Positions 20,525 to 28,721 of a DNA stretch of 64,000 nt are shown piece after piece. The translations under genes were made by a program, and so were the position numbers. Below the pieces are notes generated by a model. That model had not been told where the DNA came from and did no database searches. It worked only from the letters and a program-made list of their open reading frames with translations. The DNA is taken from the NCBI RefSeq assembly GCF_016734805.1, contig NZ_JAERQG010000006.1, positions 34,402 to 98,401 of the forward strand, given 5' to 3'. Positions within the stretch are counted from its first letter, which is position 1. Each line of letters begins with the position of its first letter. Source of the DNA: Marivirga atlantica (GTDB lineage: Bacteria; Bacteroidota; Bacteroidia; Cytophagales; Cyclobacteriaceae).

Positions 20525-21532
20525 TTATCTACTTGACTCTCTTTCTATAAGTTCTGCTTCAGTGAAAATCTGTCTGTTCATACTACTCTGAATTCCTGTT
20601 TTCTGAACCTCTAACAACATTTTAACTGATTCCCTACCCATTTTCTCCGGCATTTGTGTCACTGTACTCAAGCTTGGTGAAACCATTGTACCTACATCAT
20701 CTCTTCCGAAACCAATTACTTTAATTTGCTCAGGTATTTTCACTCCCCTCTCTTTTAATTTATTCATAGCCGTAATAGCGATAGGATCACTCACGGCAAA
20801 AATACCATCCACATCACCACTTACTAAAATCTTGTCAATCCATGATTCTTTAAATTGAGATGTTTCATAACCGGTTTCTATAATCAATTTATCATCCACT
20901 TTAATACCGTGCTTTTCTAAAGCTGCTAAATAACCCTCCTTTCTTCTTCTACTATTTCTTAATCCTGAAGGACCAGCTAAATGGACTATTTTCTTGCATC
21001 CCTTTTCAATCAAGTGCTCAGTTGCAATTTTACCTGATTCATAATCATCAGCCTCTACCTGATTAACATGCTTAGCGTCTATCCCCCTATCAAAGAATAT
21101 CACAGGAACTCCCTGCTCTTCAACTTCTTTAAAGTGATCGTAATTTTTTGTTTCCTGAGATACTGAAACCAAAATACCCTCAGCTCCGCTAGCGACTAAT
21201 GTATAGAGCTGAGCAATCTCCGTTTCCATATTTTCATTTGACTGACAGATTACAACACGGAGTTCTTCTTTATTAGCCACTTCTTGCATACCACTTATAG
21301 CATGAGCAAAAAATGGATTCTTTAAGCTAGGAACTATTACACCAATAAGTTTCGTCTTTTTGGTTCTAAGAGCTGAAGCCCATGTATTCTTCTGATAGTT
21401 CAGCTTTTTAGCCACTCTACGTACCGCACGCTTTGTTTTTTCGCTGATGTTCTTGTTATCACTTAAAGCCCTGGAAACGGTTGAAGGTGAAACTCCTAAT
21501 TCTTTAGCTATATCCTTGATAGTGTTACTCAT
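20525..21532 (-). CDS. LacI-family transcriptional regulator
   Basis: 335 residues with a complete LacI plan: N-terminal helix-turn-helix (about 3-30, TIKDIAKELGVSPSTVSRAL), hinge (about 48-60, NTWASALRTKKTKLIGVIVPSL) and a periplasmic-binding-protein-like sugar-sensing domain to the end, including FFDRGID, EADDYESGKIATEHLIEKG and the DGIFAVSDPIAITAM strand. It is an orphan here: no sugar-use genes are adjacent, and the region upstream of it is the island junction. Its usual target operon may have been separated from it when the element inserted, which is inference. Confidence 0.93.
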   Translation of the reverse strand: MSNTIKDIAKELGVSPSTVSRALSDNKNISEKTKRAVRRVAKKLNYQKNTWASALRTKKTKLIGVIVPSLKNPFFAHAISGMQEVANKEELRVVICQSNENMETEIAQLYTLVASGAEGILVSVSQETKNYDHFKEVEEQGVPVIFFDRGIDAKHVNQVEADDYESGKIATEHLIEKGCKKIVHLAGPSGLRNSRRRKEGYLAALEKHGIKVDDKLIIETGYETSQFKESWIDKILVSGDVDGIFAVSDPIAITAMNKLKERGVKIPEQIKVIGFGRDDVGTMVSPSLSTVTQMPEKMGRESVKMLLEVQKTGIQSSMNRQIFTEAELIERESSR

Positions 21533-21850
21533 ATACTTTTCCTTAATGGCAGTTTAAAAAAGCACCTAATTTTATACTAATTACGAATTTTTATAATCAA
21601 TTAACACATTAAAGAACCTTAAAAATTAAAATTTCATCAATTGATAATATAAAAACATTAAATACTAAGCTCTAAGACAAATGCATATACAAATTTTGAT
21701 TGGCAATTTATAAACATAAAGTGATACTGGATTTATCACCTTTATATTCCTTCATAAGTTATGGTGGTGAAAATTAGATACGAAGAAACAATCGTAACAT
21801 TTTTGAGCTTAAAAAAAGTTGAGAAAAGAAAATTTTAAAGCACTAATAAA
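21533..21850. other. Non-coding gap upstream of the LacI gene
   Basis: 318 bases of very AT-rich sequence between the LacI start and the tRNA terminator. I see no gene-like frame on either strand and no clear operator palindrome. It presumably holds the LacI promoter. Confidence 0.6.
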
Positions 21851-21886
21851 ACAAAAAAGCCATTCCGAATATTCGAAATGGCTTTT
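21851..21886 (-). terminator. Rho-independent terminator of the tRNA-Thr gene
   Basis: Hairpin AAGCCATT..CGAATATTCG..AATGGCTT, nearly perfect, with a T run on the minus strand (TTTTTTGTTTTATT). It lies just after the tRNA-Thr 3' end, so it is the native terminator that stayed with the tRNA 3' half when the element inserted. The stem is symmetric and may also work on the plus strand. Confidence 0.8.
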
Positions 21887-21892
21887 AAAAAG

Positions 21893-21937
21893 AGCCTCTT
21901 GCCGGGATCGAACCAGCGACCTACTGATTACAAGTGA
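21893..21937 (-). other. tRNA-Thr(TGT) 3' half: element attachment site (att)
   Basis: On the minus strand this reads as the anticodon loop CTTGTAA, the anticodon 3' stem, variable loop, T arm (GGTTCGATCCC) and acceptor strand AAGAGGC of a tRNA-Thr with anticodon TGT. The D arm, the 5' anticodon stem and the 5' acceptor strand GCCTCTT are absent; homology stops at the anticodon loop. Tyrosine integrases commonly recombine there and leave a 3' tRNA fragment at one end and an intact tRNA at the other. The integrase gene starts 194 bp away. I saw no second copy in the window by eye. Confidence 0.85.
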
Positions 21938-22076
21938 CCAGACATACGGTCTATATTGATCTTCAAAAATTCATAACTATTTGATAAACAAAGATATAAA
22001 TAAATAATCGGAGTGATTAGGGTTCATCAAAAACCATCTTAAACCACAAAAGGTATTCAAAAAATGTTCAAAATGT

Positions 22077-22108
22077 CTTGATTCATTTGCCTGCTTAGTT
22101 TACTTTAG
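22077..22108 (+). promoter_or_regulatory. Candidate integrase promoter
   Basis: CTTG (22077-22080) and TACTTTAG (22101-22108) resemble the Bacteroidota -33 TTTG and -7 TAnnTTTG boxes at near-normal spacing, ending 22 bases before the integrase ATG. Pattern match by eye only. Confidence 0.35.
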
Positions 22109-22130
22109 ATGTAACTTAAAATAGCATTTT

Positions 22131-23417
22131 ATGGCCAAATTGAACCTCATGCCCGATCCCAGATACAACAAAACAGACAAGTGTCCTTTGGTAATACGCA
22201 TATCGCATAAAGGAAAACCGAAATACCTGAAGACCGGGTTTATCCTGAACTCTAAAGAATGGGACGAGAAAAGAAAGCAGATTAAGAGTTCTTTTACAAA
22301 CTCGGTAAGAGCAAATTCAAAGGTCCAAAAAAAGATGTCGCTGGCGCAGGATGTATTGTCTGATCACCATGCAGTTCTCAAGGAGCTAACCGCTGATCAA
22401 ATCACCAACCTGATCATACAGCGATTTGAGGAAAATGATAAAGAAAAACTGCCCCCTACCCACAACCTAGCACCTAAATCCCGAAAAACCACCCTCAAAG
22501 AATATGGAGAAAAGATTATTGCCCGCTATAAAAAAGCTAACCGCTTCGGGATGGTCGGTTCTTTTGAAGATGCACTGGTTACATTCTTAAAATTTCATAA
22601 TAACGACAAACTTTTGCTTACCGATATTGACGAAACGTTCTTGGAAGATTTAGAAGCAGATTACCTCGGGCAGGGTCTCAAGCTGAATGGACTGGGTACT
22701 AAATTACGTGCAGTACGAAGAATTTATAACCTAGCCATAAAAGACAAGGATACCGAACTGAATGAGACGCACTATCCATTTGGTAAATCCGGCTATTCTA
22801 TCAGAACAGAAAAAGCAAAAAAAAGGGCGATAAACCTAGAGGCCATTCAGGCTATCCGTGACTTAGACTACCCAATAAACTCCACACGATGGCATCACCG
22901 TAACTATTTTCTATTCATGTTCAATATGCGTGGAATGAATTTTATTGATTTAGCTTTTCTTCCCACCGATGCTATACAAGGAGATCGTTTGAAATACAAA
23001 CGTACAAAAACCAAACGTGGAAACAGTGTTAAGGAATTCAATATCAAAATTACCGAAGAAGCCCAGTACATTCTGGATTATTATGCCGACCCGAAAAATG
23101 ACAAGGGTCTGACTTTTCCTATTATGCGAGACGTAATTGACTCAGCCGACAAGGAGTATATTTATAAATTGTACCAGAATCGCTTGCGTAACCATAACAG
23201 ACGGTTGGCATTTATAGGCGAGGCTGTTGGGCTTAAAGAAAACCTCACCACTTATGTAGCGAGACATACTTTTGCAACTGCCGGACTTCATAAAGGCATT
23301 TCCAAAGCACAAATTGGCGACATGCTGGGACATACCAACTACTATACTACCGAGGCTTACTTTGATGATTTTGATAAGGATGTACTCGATGATGCTGCGG
23401 ATCAGATTTTGGGATGA
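22131..23417 (+). CDS. Tyrosine recombinase / integrase
   Basis: 428-residue site-specific recombinase. The N-terminal arm-binding domain (about 1-95, RYNKTDKCPLVIRISHKGKPKYLKTG) is the Bacteroidota Arm-DNA-bind form, followed by a SAM-like core-binding domain (about 115-215). Catalytic residues: Arg in FNMRGMNF, Arg of the second box in YVARHTFAT (usual His replaced by Tyr, as is common in this family), His in MLGHTN and nucleophile Tyr in TTEAYFDD. It starts 194 bp from the tRNA-Thr fragment and reads into the element. It converges on the minus-strand block with a 13-bp gap. It should catalyse integration at, and probably excision from, tRNA-Thr. Confidence 0.96.
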   Translation: MAKLNLMPDPRYNKTDKCPLVIRISHKGKPKYLKTGFILNSKEWDEKRKQIKSSFTNSVRANSKVQKKMSLAQDVLSDHHAVLKELTADQITNLIIQRFEENDKEKLPPTHNLAPKSRKTTLKEYGEKIIARYKKANRFGMVGSFEDALVTFLKFHNNDKLLLTDIDETFLEDLEADYLGQGLKLNGLGTKLRAVRRIYNLAIKDKDTELNETHYPFGKSGYSIRTEKAKKRAINLEAIQAIRDLDYPINSTRWHHRNYFLFMFNMRGMNFIDLAFLPTDAIQGDRLKYKRTKTKRGNSVKEFNIKITEEAQYILDYYADPKNDKGLTFPIMRDVIDSADKEYIYKLYQNRLRNHNRRLAFIGEAVGLKENLTTYVARHTFATAGLHKGISKAQIGDMLGHTNYYTTEAYFDDFDKDVLDDAADQILG

Positions 23418-23430
23418 TGTCGTGCTGAAG

Positions 23431-24096
23431 TTAACGGAACAGCTTGTGAAATAGACTCTTTTTTCTTTCCAAAACCACGCTATACAAACTATCTCCCTGA
23501 GTGTTGGGGTTGTCAAATCTAATTTCTGCCACGGCTTGTTTTCTTCGAAATAAATTGAAGGGCGCTTTGCCAGGTCTTTTGTAATAGTGAAAAACTTCAA
23601 AATTATGTATGACCTTGTATTCAGCAAACAGTGTATCTAACGAAGGCACGTACAAACCGTTGAACTTAAGGTCTGAATTATTGAGGGTAAACTTTTTAGC
23701 TGGGATGGGTGGTAAATCTTGTTTTGATTCAATCAAATAGACAGTATCTACTGAGCCGGTTTGGAAAGTTCCGCTAGTGGATGACCTGACCGAAGAGTAG
23801 CTAATCAGGTTCCTTTTTAGGTTACCGACTTCCTTTCTTATTGTTTCCTTCAGATCAGCCTCCAGTACCAGTTTGGCGTTGGCGGCATCAATTTTTGCAA
23901 TTTCAGCCCGGATACGGTTTTTTCCGGCATCATCTCGCCAGATTTCAACCTCTCTTTGCTTAAGGCTGTAGATTTCTTTAAAATCTTCGGTTTTCTGTTT
24001 CTCCTTTCTTAGAAAAAAGAAAAGTACGATAATAATAATGGCCTGGAGTATCCAGTAATACTTTTTGATGAAGTTGAAGATCGTGAGAAATGTCAT
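23431..24096 (-). CDS. Membrane-anchored coiled-coil protein
   Basis: 221 residues. One N-terminal membrane helix (about 11-28, YYWILQAIIIIVLFFFL), a charged helical/coiled-coil stretch (about 30-100), a Ser/Thr-rich linker (SSVRSSTSGTFQTGS) and a beta-like C-terminal domain (about 115-221) with an RKR-rich end. The plan is that of a tethered periplasmic protein; spanin-like or entry/assembly roles are possible but unproven. Last gene of the minus-strand block and translationally close to the next small membrane protein gene (2-bp gap). I do not recognise a named family. Confidence 0.75.
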   Translation of the reverse strand: MTFLTIFNFIKKYYWILQAIIIIVLFFFLRKEKQKTEDFKEIYSLKQREVEIWRDDAGKNRIRAEIAKIDAANAKLVLEADLKETIRKEVGNLKRNLISYSSVRSSTSGTFQTGSVDTVYLIESKQDLPPIPAKKFTLNNSDLKFNGLYVPSLDTLFAEYKVIHNFEVFHYYKRPGKAPFNLFRRKQAVAEIRFDNPNTQGDSLYSVVLERKKSLFHKLFR

Positions 24097-24098
24097 GA

Positions 24099-24419
24099 CT
24101 AGTTTCCTTTAGAATTTTCTGAACGGTCTTCTTTGTCCTTTAGCTCCAGCTTGATTTCATAGAGCAACCTGGTCATTTCTGAGTTAGTTTTGGAGAATTG
24201 AAGAAACAGCTTTTCCTGTGTAAGCTTGAGTTCAGCGTTATTTTGCTTTTCAGTTGTCACTTCATATTCCAGCCGGGCCAGTCGTACATTCACATTGACC
24301 CACATGGTAATGATCACGATAAGCAAACTGACCGAGCTAAAAATCAAGTGCCCCATATTCAGGGTGGTGTTCAACCGTATGATCGCATTATTCTCCTTCT
24401 CCATTTTCTTGTTCTTCAA
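24099..24419 (-). CDS. Small membrane protein with C-terminal coiled coil
   Basis: 106 residues, with one membrane helix (about 20-43, MGHLIFSSVSLLIVIITMWVNVNV) then a heptad-like charged helix (about 48-100). Membrane-anchor-plus-coil proteins of this size are common in phage lysis or entry modules. The start overlaps the 3' end of the ATPase gene by 32 bases; a later start at MEKENNAIIRLN (24404) would reduce the overlap to 17 bases. It sits between the ATPase and the larger coiled-coil membrane protein, and co-translation is likely. Confidence 0.65.
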   Translation of the reverse strand: MKNKKMEKENNAIIRLNTTLNMGHLIFSSVSLLIVIITMWVNVNVRLARLEYEVTTEKQNNAELKLTQEKLFLQFSKTNSEMTRLLYEIKLELKDKEDRSENSKGN

Positions 24420-25590
24420 AATTGTTAATTATTTTCTGTTGGGTGATGTTGTACTGAATACCCGTTACTCCATATCGGTTCTTGGTGGCCACTGCATAAT
24501 TATTGGTGAAAGTGTCATCCACCTTCACTACTTCCAGGTTGATACCGGAATCAAACAAAGGTGCTGTACCTCCGCGTATGGTTCCTTGTGTTGTGCGCTG
24601 AAAAATGATGATAAAGATGGTGTTCGGGAACTCCTTTCTTAGCCGGTCAAATTCTGTGGACTTTACATGCAGCTTGTTCCAACTGTCAATGATGATTACT
24701 TCAAAATCTTTGGCAGCTTTTCTGATGGTATCAAATCCTTCCGGTAGCTGATCGGTGATAAAAATATTGTTTCTGTTTTCTGCTTCCAGGTATTCTTCCC
24801 TCATCCTTCTGACAAGATCAGATTTACGGCCAATCTCTAGGGAAAACATGGCTACTTTCATATCAATATCCGCAAATCCATTGGCCAGTTGATAACTGAA
24901 GCGGGTCTTTCCACCTCCCTGGTCACCCTCCAGAGTGATGGCCAGCTCAAACCGCTCCAGGTCTCCCATCAGTGTACCTAAATCACCTGCCAGCCTGAAT
25001 GAATTTTCAGAGGGTGCTTCATCAATTTCATTCATGGAGTCAAAAATGCTCCTCTTTCGCTTTACTGTAAGCTTTGGGTTTTTTTCAGTTAAAGAAGGGG
25101 CACCCACTCCATTCAAAGCCTGCACCTTCTTAGCTCCTGATTCCAGCTCATTTCTCCATGCGTCATTGATGGTAATCCTGACTTTGCCATTATCTGGAAG
25201 TCCATTGTATTGCTTAATCAGTACTTCCTGTATTTTGGTAATGTTCCTTGCCTGTAATGATGACTTTCTGATTTGCTTGGTAAGAATAGCTTTCTGCAAG
25301 GATTTGATGTAAAGTCCTAGCTGATGCTTCGTTTTTGTCCGGTCATGCATTTTTAGGAATTTCTCTACAAACCTTTTTGCAGCATCGTTTCCCTGCTTCA
25401 GGTGGTTATTCAGTTTTTGAATGTAGAGGTCTATAGATTCGGTTACAGTGGGATCCTGTTTGTACCAGGCATTGGCCTCCAGGAAGAATTCATGTCCTCC
25501 TTGAAGTACTTTGGGCAGGGTTCGTAGATTGACTTCCTGAATTTTCTCTGAATAATTGTTGATCGAAATCATAAGCCAAGGATAGGCCAT
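24388..25590 (-). CDS. RecA/DnaB-fold P-loop ATPase
   Basis: 400 residues. The N-terminal half (1-210) is helical and unrecognised. The C-terminal half is a RecA-type ATPase: Walker A GDQGGGKT (222-229), VAMFSLEIG (as VAYFSLEM in DnaB-type helicases), Walker B VIIID (about 298-302) and the late RGGTAPLFDSGI segment that matches the RGG/sensor region of DnaB/RadA. No membrane segment and no FtsK/HerA signatures. It is the only ATPase in the element apart from the cargo helicase, so it is the candidate replication helicase or genome-packaging motor. The first ATG in a frame left open upstream is at 25590. Confidence 0.8.
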   Translation of the reverse strand: MAYPWLMISINNYSEKIQEVNLRTLPKVLQGGHEFFLEANAWYKQDPTVTESIDLYIQKLNNHLKQGNDAAKRFVEKFLKMHDRTKTKHQLGLYIKSLQKAILTKQIRKSSLQARNITKIQEVLIKQYNGLPDNGKVRITINDAWRNELESGAKKVQALNGVGAPSLTEKNPKLTVKRKRSIFDSMNEIDEAPSENSFRLAGDLGTLMGDLERFELAITLEGDQGGGKTRFSYQLANGFADIDMKVAMFSLEIGRKSDLVRRMREEYLEAENRNNIFITDQLPEGFDTIRKAAKDFEVIIIDSWNKLHVKSTEFDRLRKEFPNTIFIIIFQRTTQGTIRGGTAPLFDSGINLEVVKVDDTFTNNYAVATKNRYGVTGIQYNITQQKIINNFEEQENGEGE

Positions 25591-25637
25591 TTCGCCAATG
25601 TACTTTCGGGTTGATTCGGGTTGGGTTACAGTTAGAT

Positions 25638-27698
25638 TTAATCGGCTAAAATAAGATTTATTTTTAATGCCCTAGCCCGGACTTTCAAGAGATCAGCAAC
25701 ACCATTCAATTCAGCTTTAATCGGATAATTAGCCGTCAGCACTTCGGTTTTAATTTTATTCGTCTGCTTTGTTACCGCCACACCTGTTTGTTTTGTAACA
25801 GTATGCCATTTATGTTTTTTGGTAAATTTTTCCAGTACATCAGACGGGTAGCTACTCAGTAGAAACTTTCCTTTGACCTTGCTTAGGACATCAAGTAAGT
25901 CTGTAAAGTCTTTTTCGGTGTAGCCTTTATAATGGCCCATATCTGAATTGAAGTATGGTGGATCGCAATAGAAAAAACTATCTGTAGAGTCACGGCTTCT
26001 GATAACCTGAAGAGCATCATTGTTTTCAATGTCCACCATATCCAGCCGGTCTTTGATGGCTTCAGTAAAAGCAAGCTTCTTATTGACGAACCGCTTCAGG
26101 GTGCCATTGCTGTTTCGCTCATAAGCATAGCCACCAAATATCCGGGAAGAAAAACTCATATTGGTCTGCACCCAAAAAGCCCAGGCCCGTTTGACCAGAT
26201 CAAATTTACGAGCGCTCTTGAGGATTTCTTGTGCCTCCCGGTGTACCTGCCTGCTGTGTGGAGTGGACTGAACCTGCTTTTCCAGTTTATTAAAATCAAT
26301 GTGGCATACCCTGTAGAAATTAACCACCTCTCCATTGAGGTCATTGATTACTTCCATTTCTGAGGGTTCTTTGGCAAAGAAAACCGCTGCTCCTCCTACA
26401 AAAGGTTCACAGTATAGTTTGTGCTCGGGAATGAGGGAAAGGATCAGGCTGACCAAACGTTGCTTTCCACCATAGTAGGTAATAGGGGTCTTTTTGACAA
26501 AATCAAGGTTTCCCAATGGTGATTCTAGAGTGCCATTATTCGATTTGTACTGCCCTTTTGGTTTTAAACTATTCACGATATTTTCGCCAACTACATGTAC
26601 TACCGGTACACTCACCGCATTGCCCAACAACTGATATCTTTGGCTGTCGCTGATCTCTATTGTTTCCCCATCCAGTATTCCTTTGCTTGTCCAGCCATCA
26701 GGAAAACCCTGGAGCCGCTCACATTCCAAGGGTGTGAACCTACGGATCGTTTTCATGTTGGTTAGTAAATTTTCCCGCTCGGTATTGGTAGTTAAGGCCC
26801 CGGTGATCCCATCTTCCCGTACTTCAAACTCCCGCTCTCGGAATGGTGCATAGTCTTTTCCTATCTTCTGGTTCTTTCTCCGGATGGCTTTGGCTTTCTC
26901 TGTTCTCACAGTACGCATAGGATGCCATTTTTCTAGCAGAAAGTTATGATCGTCAGATTGGGTGATACAATTGGTAACTCCTGCTTTTCGGATATTGAGG
27001 TTTTCTCCCTTTTCATACTTCTTACCTCTCAGGGTGAGGATGTACGGAGAGTAATTCCCACTCTCTCCAACCTTGGTGTTTATTGTCGGAGCAATGTTGG
27101 CTTGTGTGATGCTTTCATGGCTTTTTTCAACCGCTTGATGATTTGTTCCGATAGGAAATACTTCGGGCCGGGCTTGGCTTCTAAGAGATCCGACAAGGTA
27201 CACCCGCTCTCTGTTTTGAGGTAGAAACCAGGATGTATTAAGCAGTTGCCATTGGAGGTCATAAACCCCAAGGTCGGCAAACGCCCGCAGTACGATTTCA
27301 AAGTCTTTGCCCTGGTTACTGAAGAAAAGTCCTTTGACGTTTTCAAAGATAAACAGACGGGGCTTGAGTTCATGGAGTATTCTAACTGCTTCAAAAAAGA
27401 GTCGGCTTCTTTTTCCTTTGATCCCTTTCCTTTTTCCAGCAATGGGTAGATCCTGGCATGGAGATCCGAACGTGACAATGTCAGGTGGTTCAATTTTTCC
27501 TTTTTTGACTGTTTCAACGGGTCCGGCATGGATGGCTTGTTTAAAGTTGTATTGGTAGTTGGCAATGGCATATTTGTCAATTTCACTGAAGTAATGCTTT
27601 TTAAATGAAAAACCAGCATCAGACAGGCCTTTGGGAAACCCGCCTATACCGCTGAAAAGATCGAGTAGGATTAGCCCTTTCATATCAATCTTTTTCAT
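25638..27698 (-). CDS. Fused DNA methyltransferase: m5C (Dcm-type) plus m6A (Dam/D12-type)
   Basis: 686 residues holding two full methyltransferases. N-terminal cytosine-5 domain (about 8-390): motif I LLDLFSGIGG (11-20), motif IV GSPCQ with catalytic Cys81, motif VI FEN (118-120), motif VIII QNRERVYLVG, and motifs IX-X RRFTPLECERLQGFP and LLGNAVSVPV. C-terminal adenine-N6 domain (about 405-650): TPITYYGGKQRL, a D12-class entry, and catalytic DPPY (579-582). No restriction gene lies beside it, so self-protection against host restriction is the likely role. The ATG overlaps the stop of the preceding small gene by 4 bases (ATGA). Confidence 0.92.
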   Translation of the reverse strand: MKKIDMKGLILLDLFSGIGGFPKGLSDAGFSFKKHYFSEIDKYAIANYQYNFKQAIHAGPVETVKKGKIEPPDIVTFGSPCQDLPIAGKRKGIKGKRSRLFFEAVRILHELKPRLFIFENVKGLFFSNQGKDFEIVLRAFADLGVYDLQWQLLNTSWFLPQNRERVYLVGSLRSQARPEVFPIGTNHQAVEKSHESITQANIAPTINTKVGESGNYSPYILTLRGKKYEKGENLNIRKAGVTNCITQSDDHNFLLEKWHPMRTVRTEKAKAIRRKNQKIGKDYAPFREREFEVREDGITGALTTNTERENLLTNMKTIRRFTPLECERLQGFPDGWTSKGILDGETIEISDSQRYQLLGNAVSVPVVHVVGENIVNSLKPKGQYKSNNGTLESPLGNLDFVKKTPITYYGGKQRLVSLILSLIPEHKLYCEPFVGGAAVFFAKEPSEMEVINDLNGEVVNFYRVCHIDFNKLEKQVQSTPHSRQVHREAQEILKSARKFDLVKRAWAFWVQTNMSFSSRIFGGYAYERNSNGTLKRFVNKKLAFTEAIKDRLDMVDIENNDALQVIRSRDSTDSFFYCDPPYFNSDMGHYKGYTEKDFTDLLDVLSKVKGKFLLSSYPSDVLEKFTKKHKWHTVTKQTGVAVTKQTNKIKTEVLTANYPIKAELNGVADLLKVRARALKINLILAD

Positions 27699-27934
27699 TT
27701 CTTTCTGGCAACCTTTCTGGGTTTCTTCTTTGCAGCCACCAGAGGGTCAAGTACGTCTTCCACATTGTGCAATTCGGTAATTAGGACCTTACGAATGGTA
27801 TCGGACTGACCGATGGAATTATGAAAGCTGATTTGCTCGGTCAGGTGCCGCTGGTAACACTTTAATGCTTTGATGATGACTTCATCCTGTTTTGTCCTGG
27901 TCATGATTTCTTTGTTTTTTTGAACATTATTCAT
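27695..27934 (-). CDS. Small basic-tailed hypothetical protein
   Basis: About 79 residues from the ATG at 27934; an upstream ATG at 27946 would add four. A mostly helical body (QDEVIIKALKCYQRHLTEQI..) and a lysine/arginine-rich tail KKKPRKVARKK that suggests nucleic-acid binding. The chosen start overlaps the stop of the upstream gene and the 3' end overlaps the methyltransferase start by 4 bases, so it is coupled at both ends. Function not recognised. Confidence 0.65.
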   Translation of the reverse strand: MNNVQKNKEIMTRTKQDEVIIKALKCYQRHLTEQISFHNSIGQSDTIRKVLITELHNVEDVLDPLVAAKKKPRKVARKK

Positions 27935-28463
27935 ATCGTACCGCATCGGTGGCTCTGCGCCTGAAGACCATCAAAGCGTGTTCCTCTGACTGGCCGAAAA
28001 CAGGTGGAAGTACATACTCATCAATCTTTTCAGCTATCTTGTTGAGCTCTTGAGTTGGCCAGCCTGCTTCGTTTTGTGTTGCCAGAACAAATAACAACCC
28101 TCCTACTGTTAGGAGTTGTAAGGTGTGATGGATGAAGGTTACCACCATCGGCAATGGAGCGGCATGCGGATAATCCGGATAAAAATAGTTGTGGTACGGT
28201 GGCCAGCCAATGGCGAGGGCGAATGGATAACCAGGTAGATGGCTTACCTTATGATACGAATCAGTTGATGGCCATTCAAAAAGCGTCTCCAGATGAAGGT
28301 TCTTATAATGAACCTGCGAACTGATCCTGTGATACTTATTCTCAGCCTGGAATACAATGGCATTCTGGTCTGACTTGTAACCATGATGCTTTGCCAGTTT
28401 CCAAACCAAGTCATTCAATTCTTCAGTGCTCATCACTGGATGCAAATGCTTCAATATTTCCAT
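27927..28463 (-). CDS. Hypothetical protein
   Basis: 178 residues beginning MEILKHLHPVMSTEELNDLVWKLAKHHGY. Rich in aromatic residues and histidine, with a proline/tyrosine-rich middle (YHKVSHLPGYPFALAIGWPPYHNYFYPDY split across about 75-105) and a hydrophobic helix (about 110-130) that could be membrane-associated. I recognise no family. It overlaps the next gene by 8-20 bases depending on that gene's start, and sits 11 bp from the small basic protein gene, so it belongs to the accessory operon. Confidence 0.65.
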   Translation of the reverse strand: MEILKHLHPVMSTEELNDLVWKLAKHHGYKSDQNAIVFQAENKYHRISSQVHYKNLHLETLFEWPSTDSYHKVSHLPGYPFALAIGWPPYHNYFYPDYPHAAPLPMVVTFIHHTLQLLTVGGLLFVLATQNEAGWPTQELNKIAEKIDEYVLPPVFGQSEEHALMVFRRRATDAVRYE

Positions 28464-28474
28464 ACCAGGCCGAC

Positions 28475-28645
28475 TTAAAGCTTACCGGAATTCTTTAATT
28501 CACGGGTAGCCCGCTGAATGGCTTTTGTCCAGGCCTCACCCTTTTTCCGGGTACGCTTGGCATGTCGGCTAATCATTGTCACTCTCTTAGTATTGGCTGT
28601 TTTACCGGAAGTTGATCTTCTTTTAGTTGTCTTCTTTCTTGCCAT
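28475..28645 (-). CDS. Small highly basic protein (possible DNA-binding or virion protein)
   Basis: 56 residues from the ATG at 28645; the frame also has a TTG at 28663 that I reject because the ATG gives a cleaner MARKKTTKRRSTSGK start. About a third of residues are Lys or Arg, with no acidic cluster. The second half, RHAKRTRKKGEAWTKAIQRATRELK, looks like a single amphipathic helix. Such proteins often coat or condense viral DNA; that role is inference. Confidence 0.6.
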   Translation of the reverse strand: MARKKTTKRRSTSGKTANTKRVTMISRHAKRTRKKGEAWTKAIQRATRELKNSGKL

Positions 28646-28721
28646 GATTGCTTTTTTTAACAATCATAGCACAGATCAGAAAACTGCTTTCGGCTTGATT
28701 CGGGAAAAGGAGTTTTATGAA

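Noticed and set aside
21893..21965. A complete tRNA gene on the minus strand
   Set aside because: Only the anticodon loop, variable loop, T arm and 3' acceptor strand are present. Bases beyond 21937 do not form a D arm or a 5' acceptor strand.
23142..23627. Minus-strand frame of 161 codons
   Set aside because: Antisense to the integrase's catalytic region; composition is not protein-like and it overlaps the true 23431 gene.
24226..24642. Plus-strand frame of 138 codons
   Set aside because: It is antisense to the ATPase and small membrane protein genes, whose minus-strand frames have clear motifs and operon spacing.
27080..27619. Minus-strand frame of 179 codons inside the methyltransferase gene
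   Set aside because: A shifted frame of the m5C domain, which has all catalytic motifs in the main frame.
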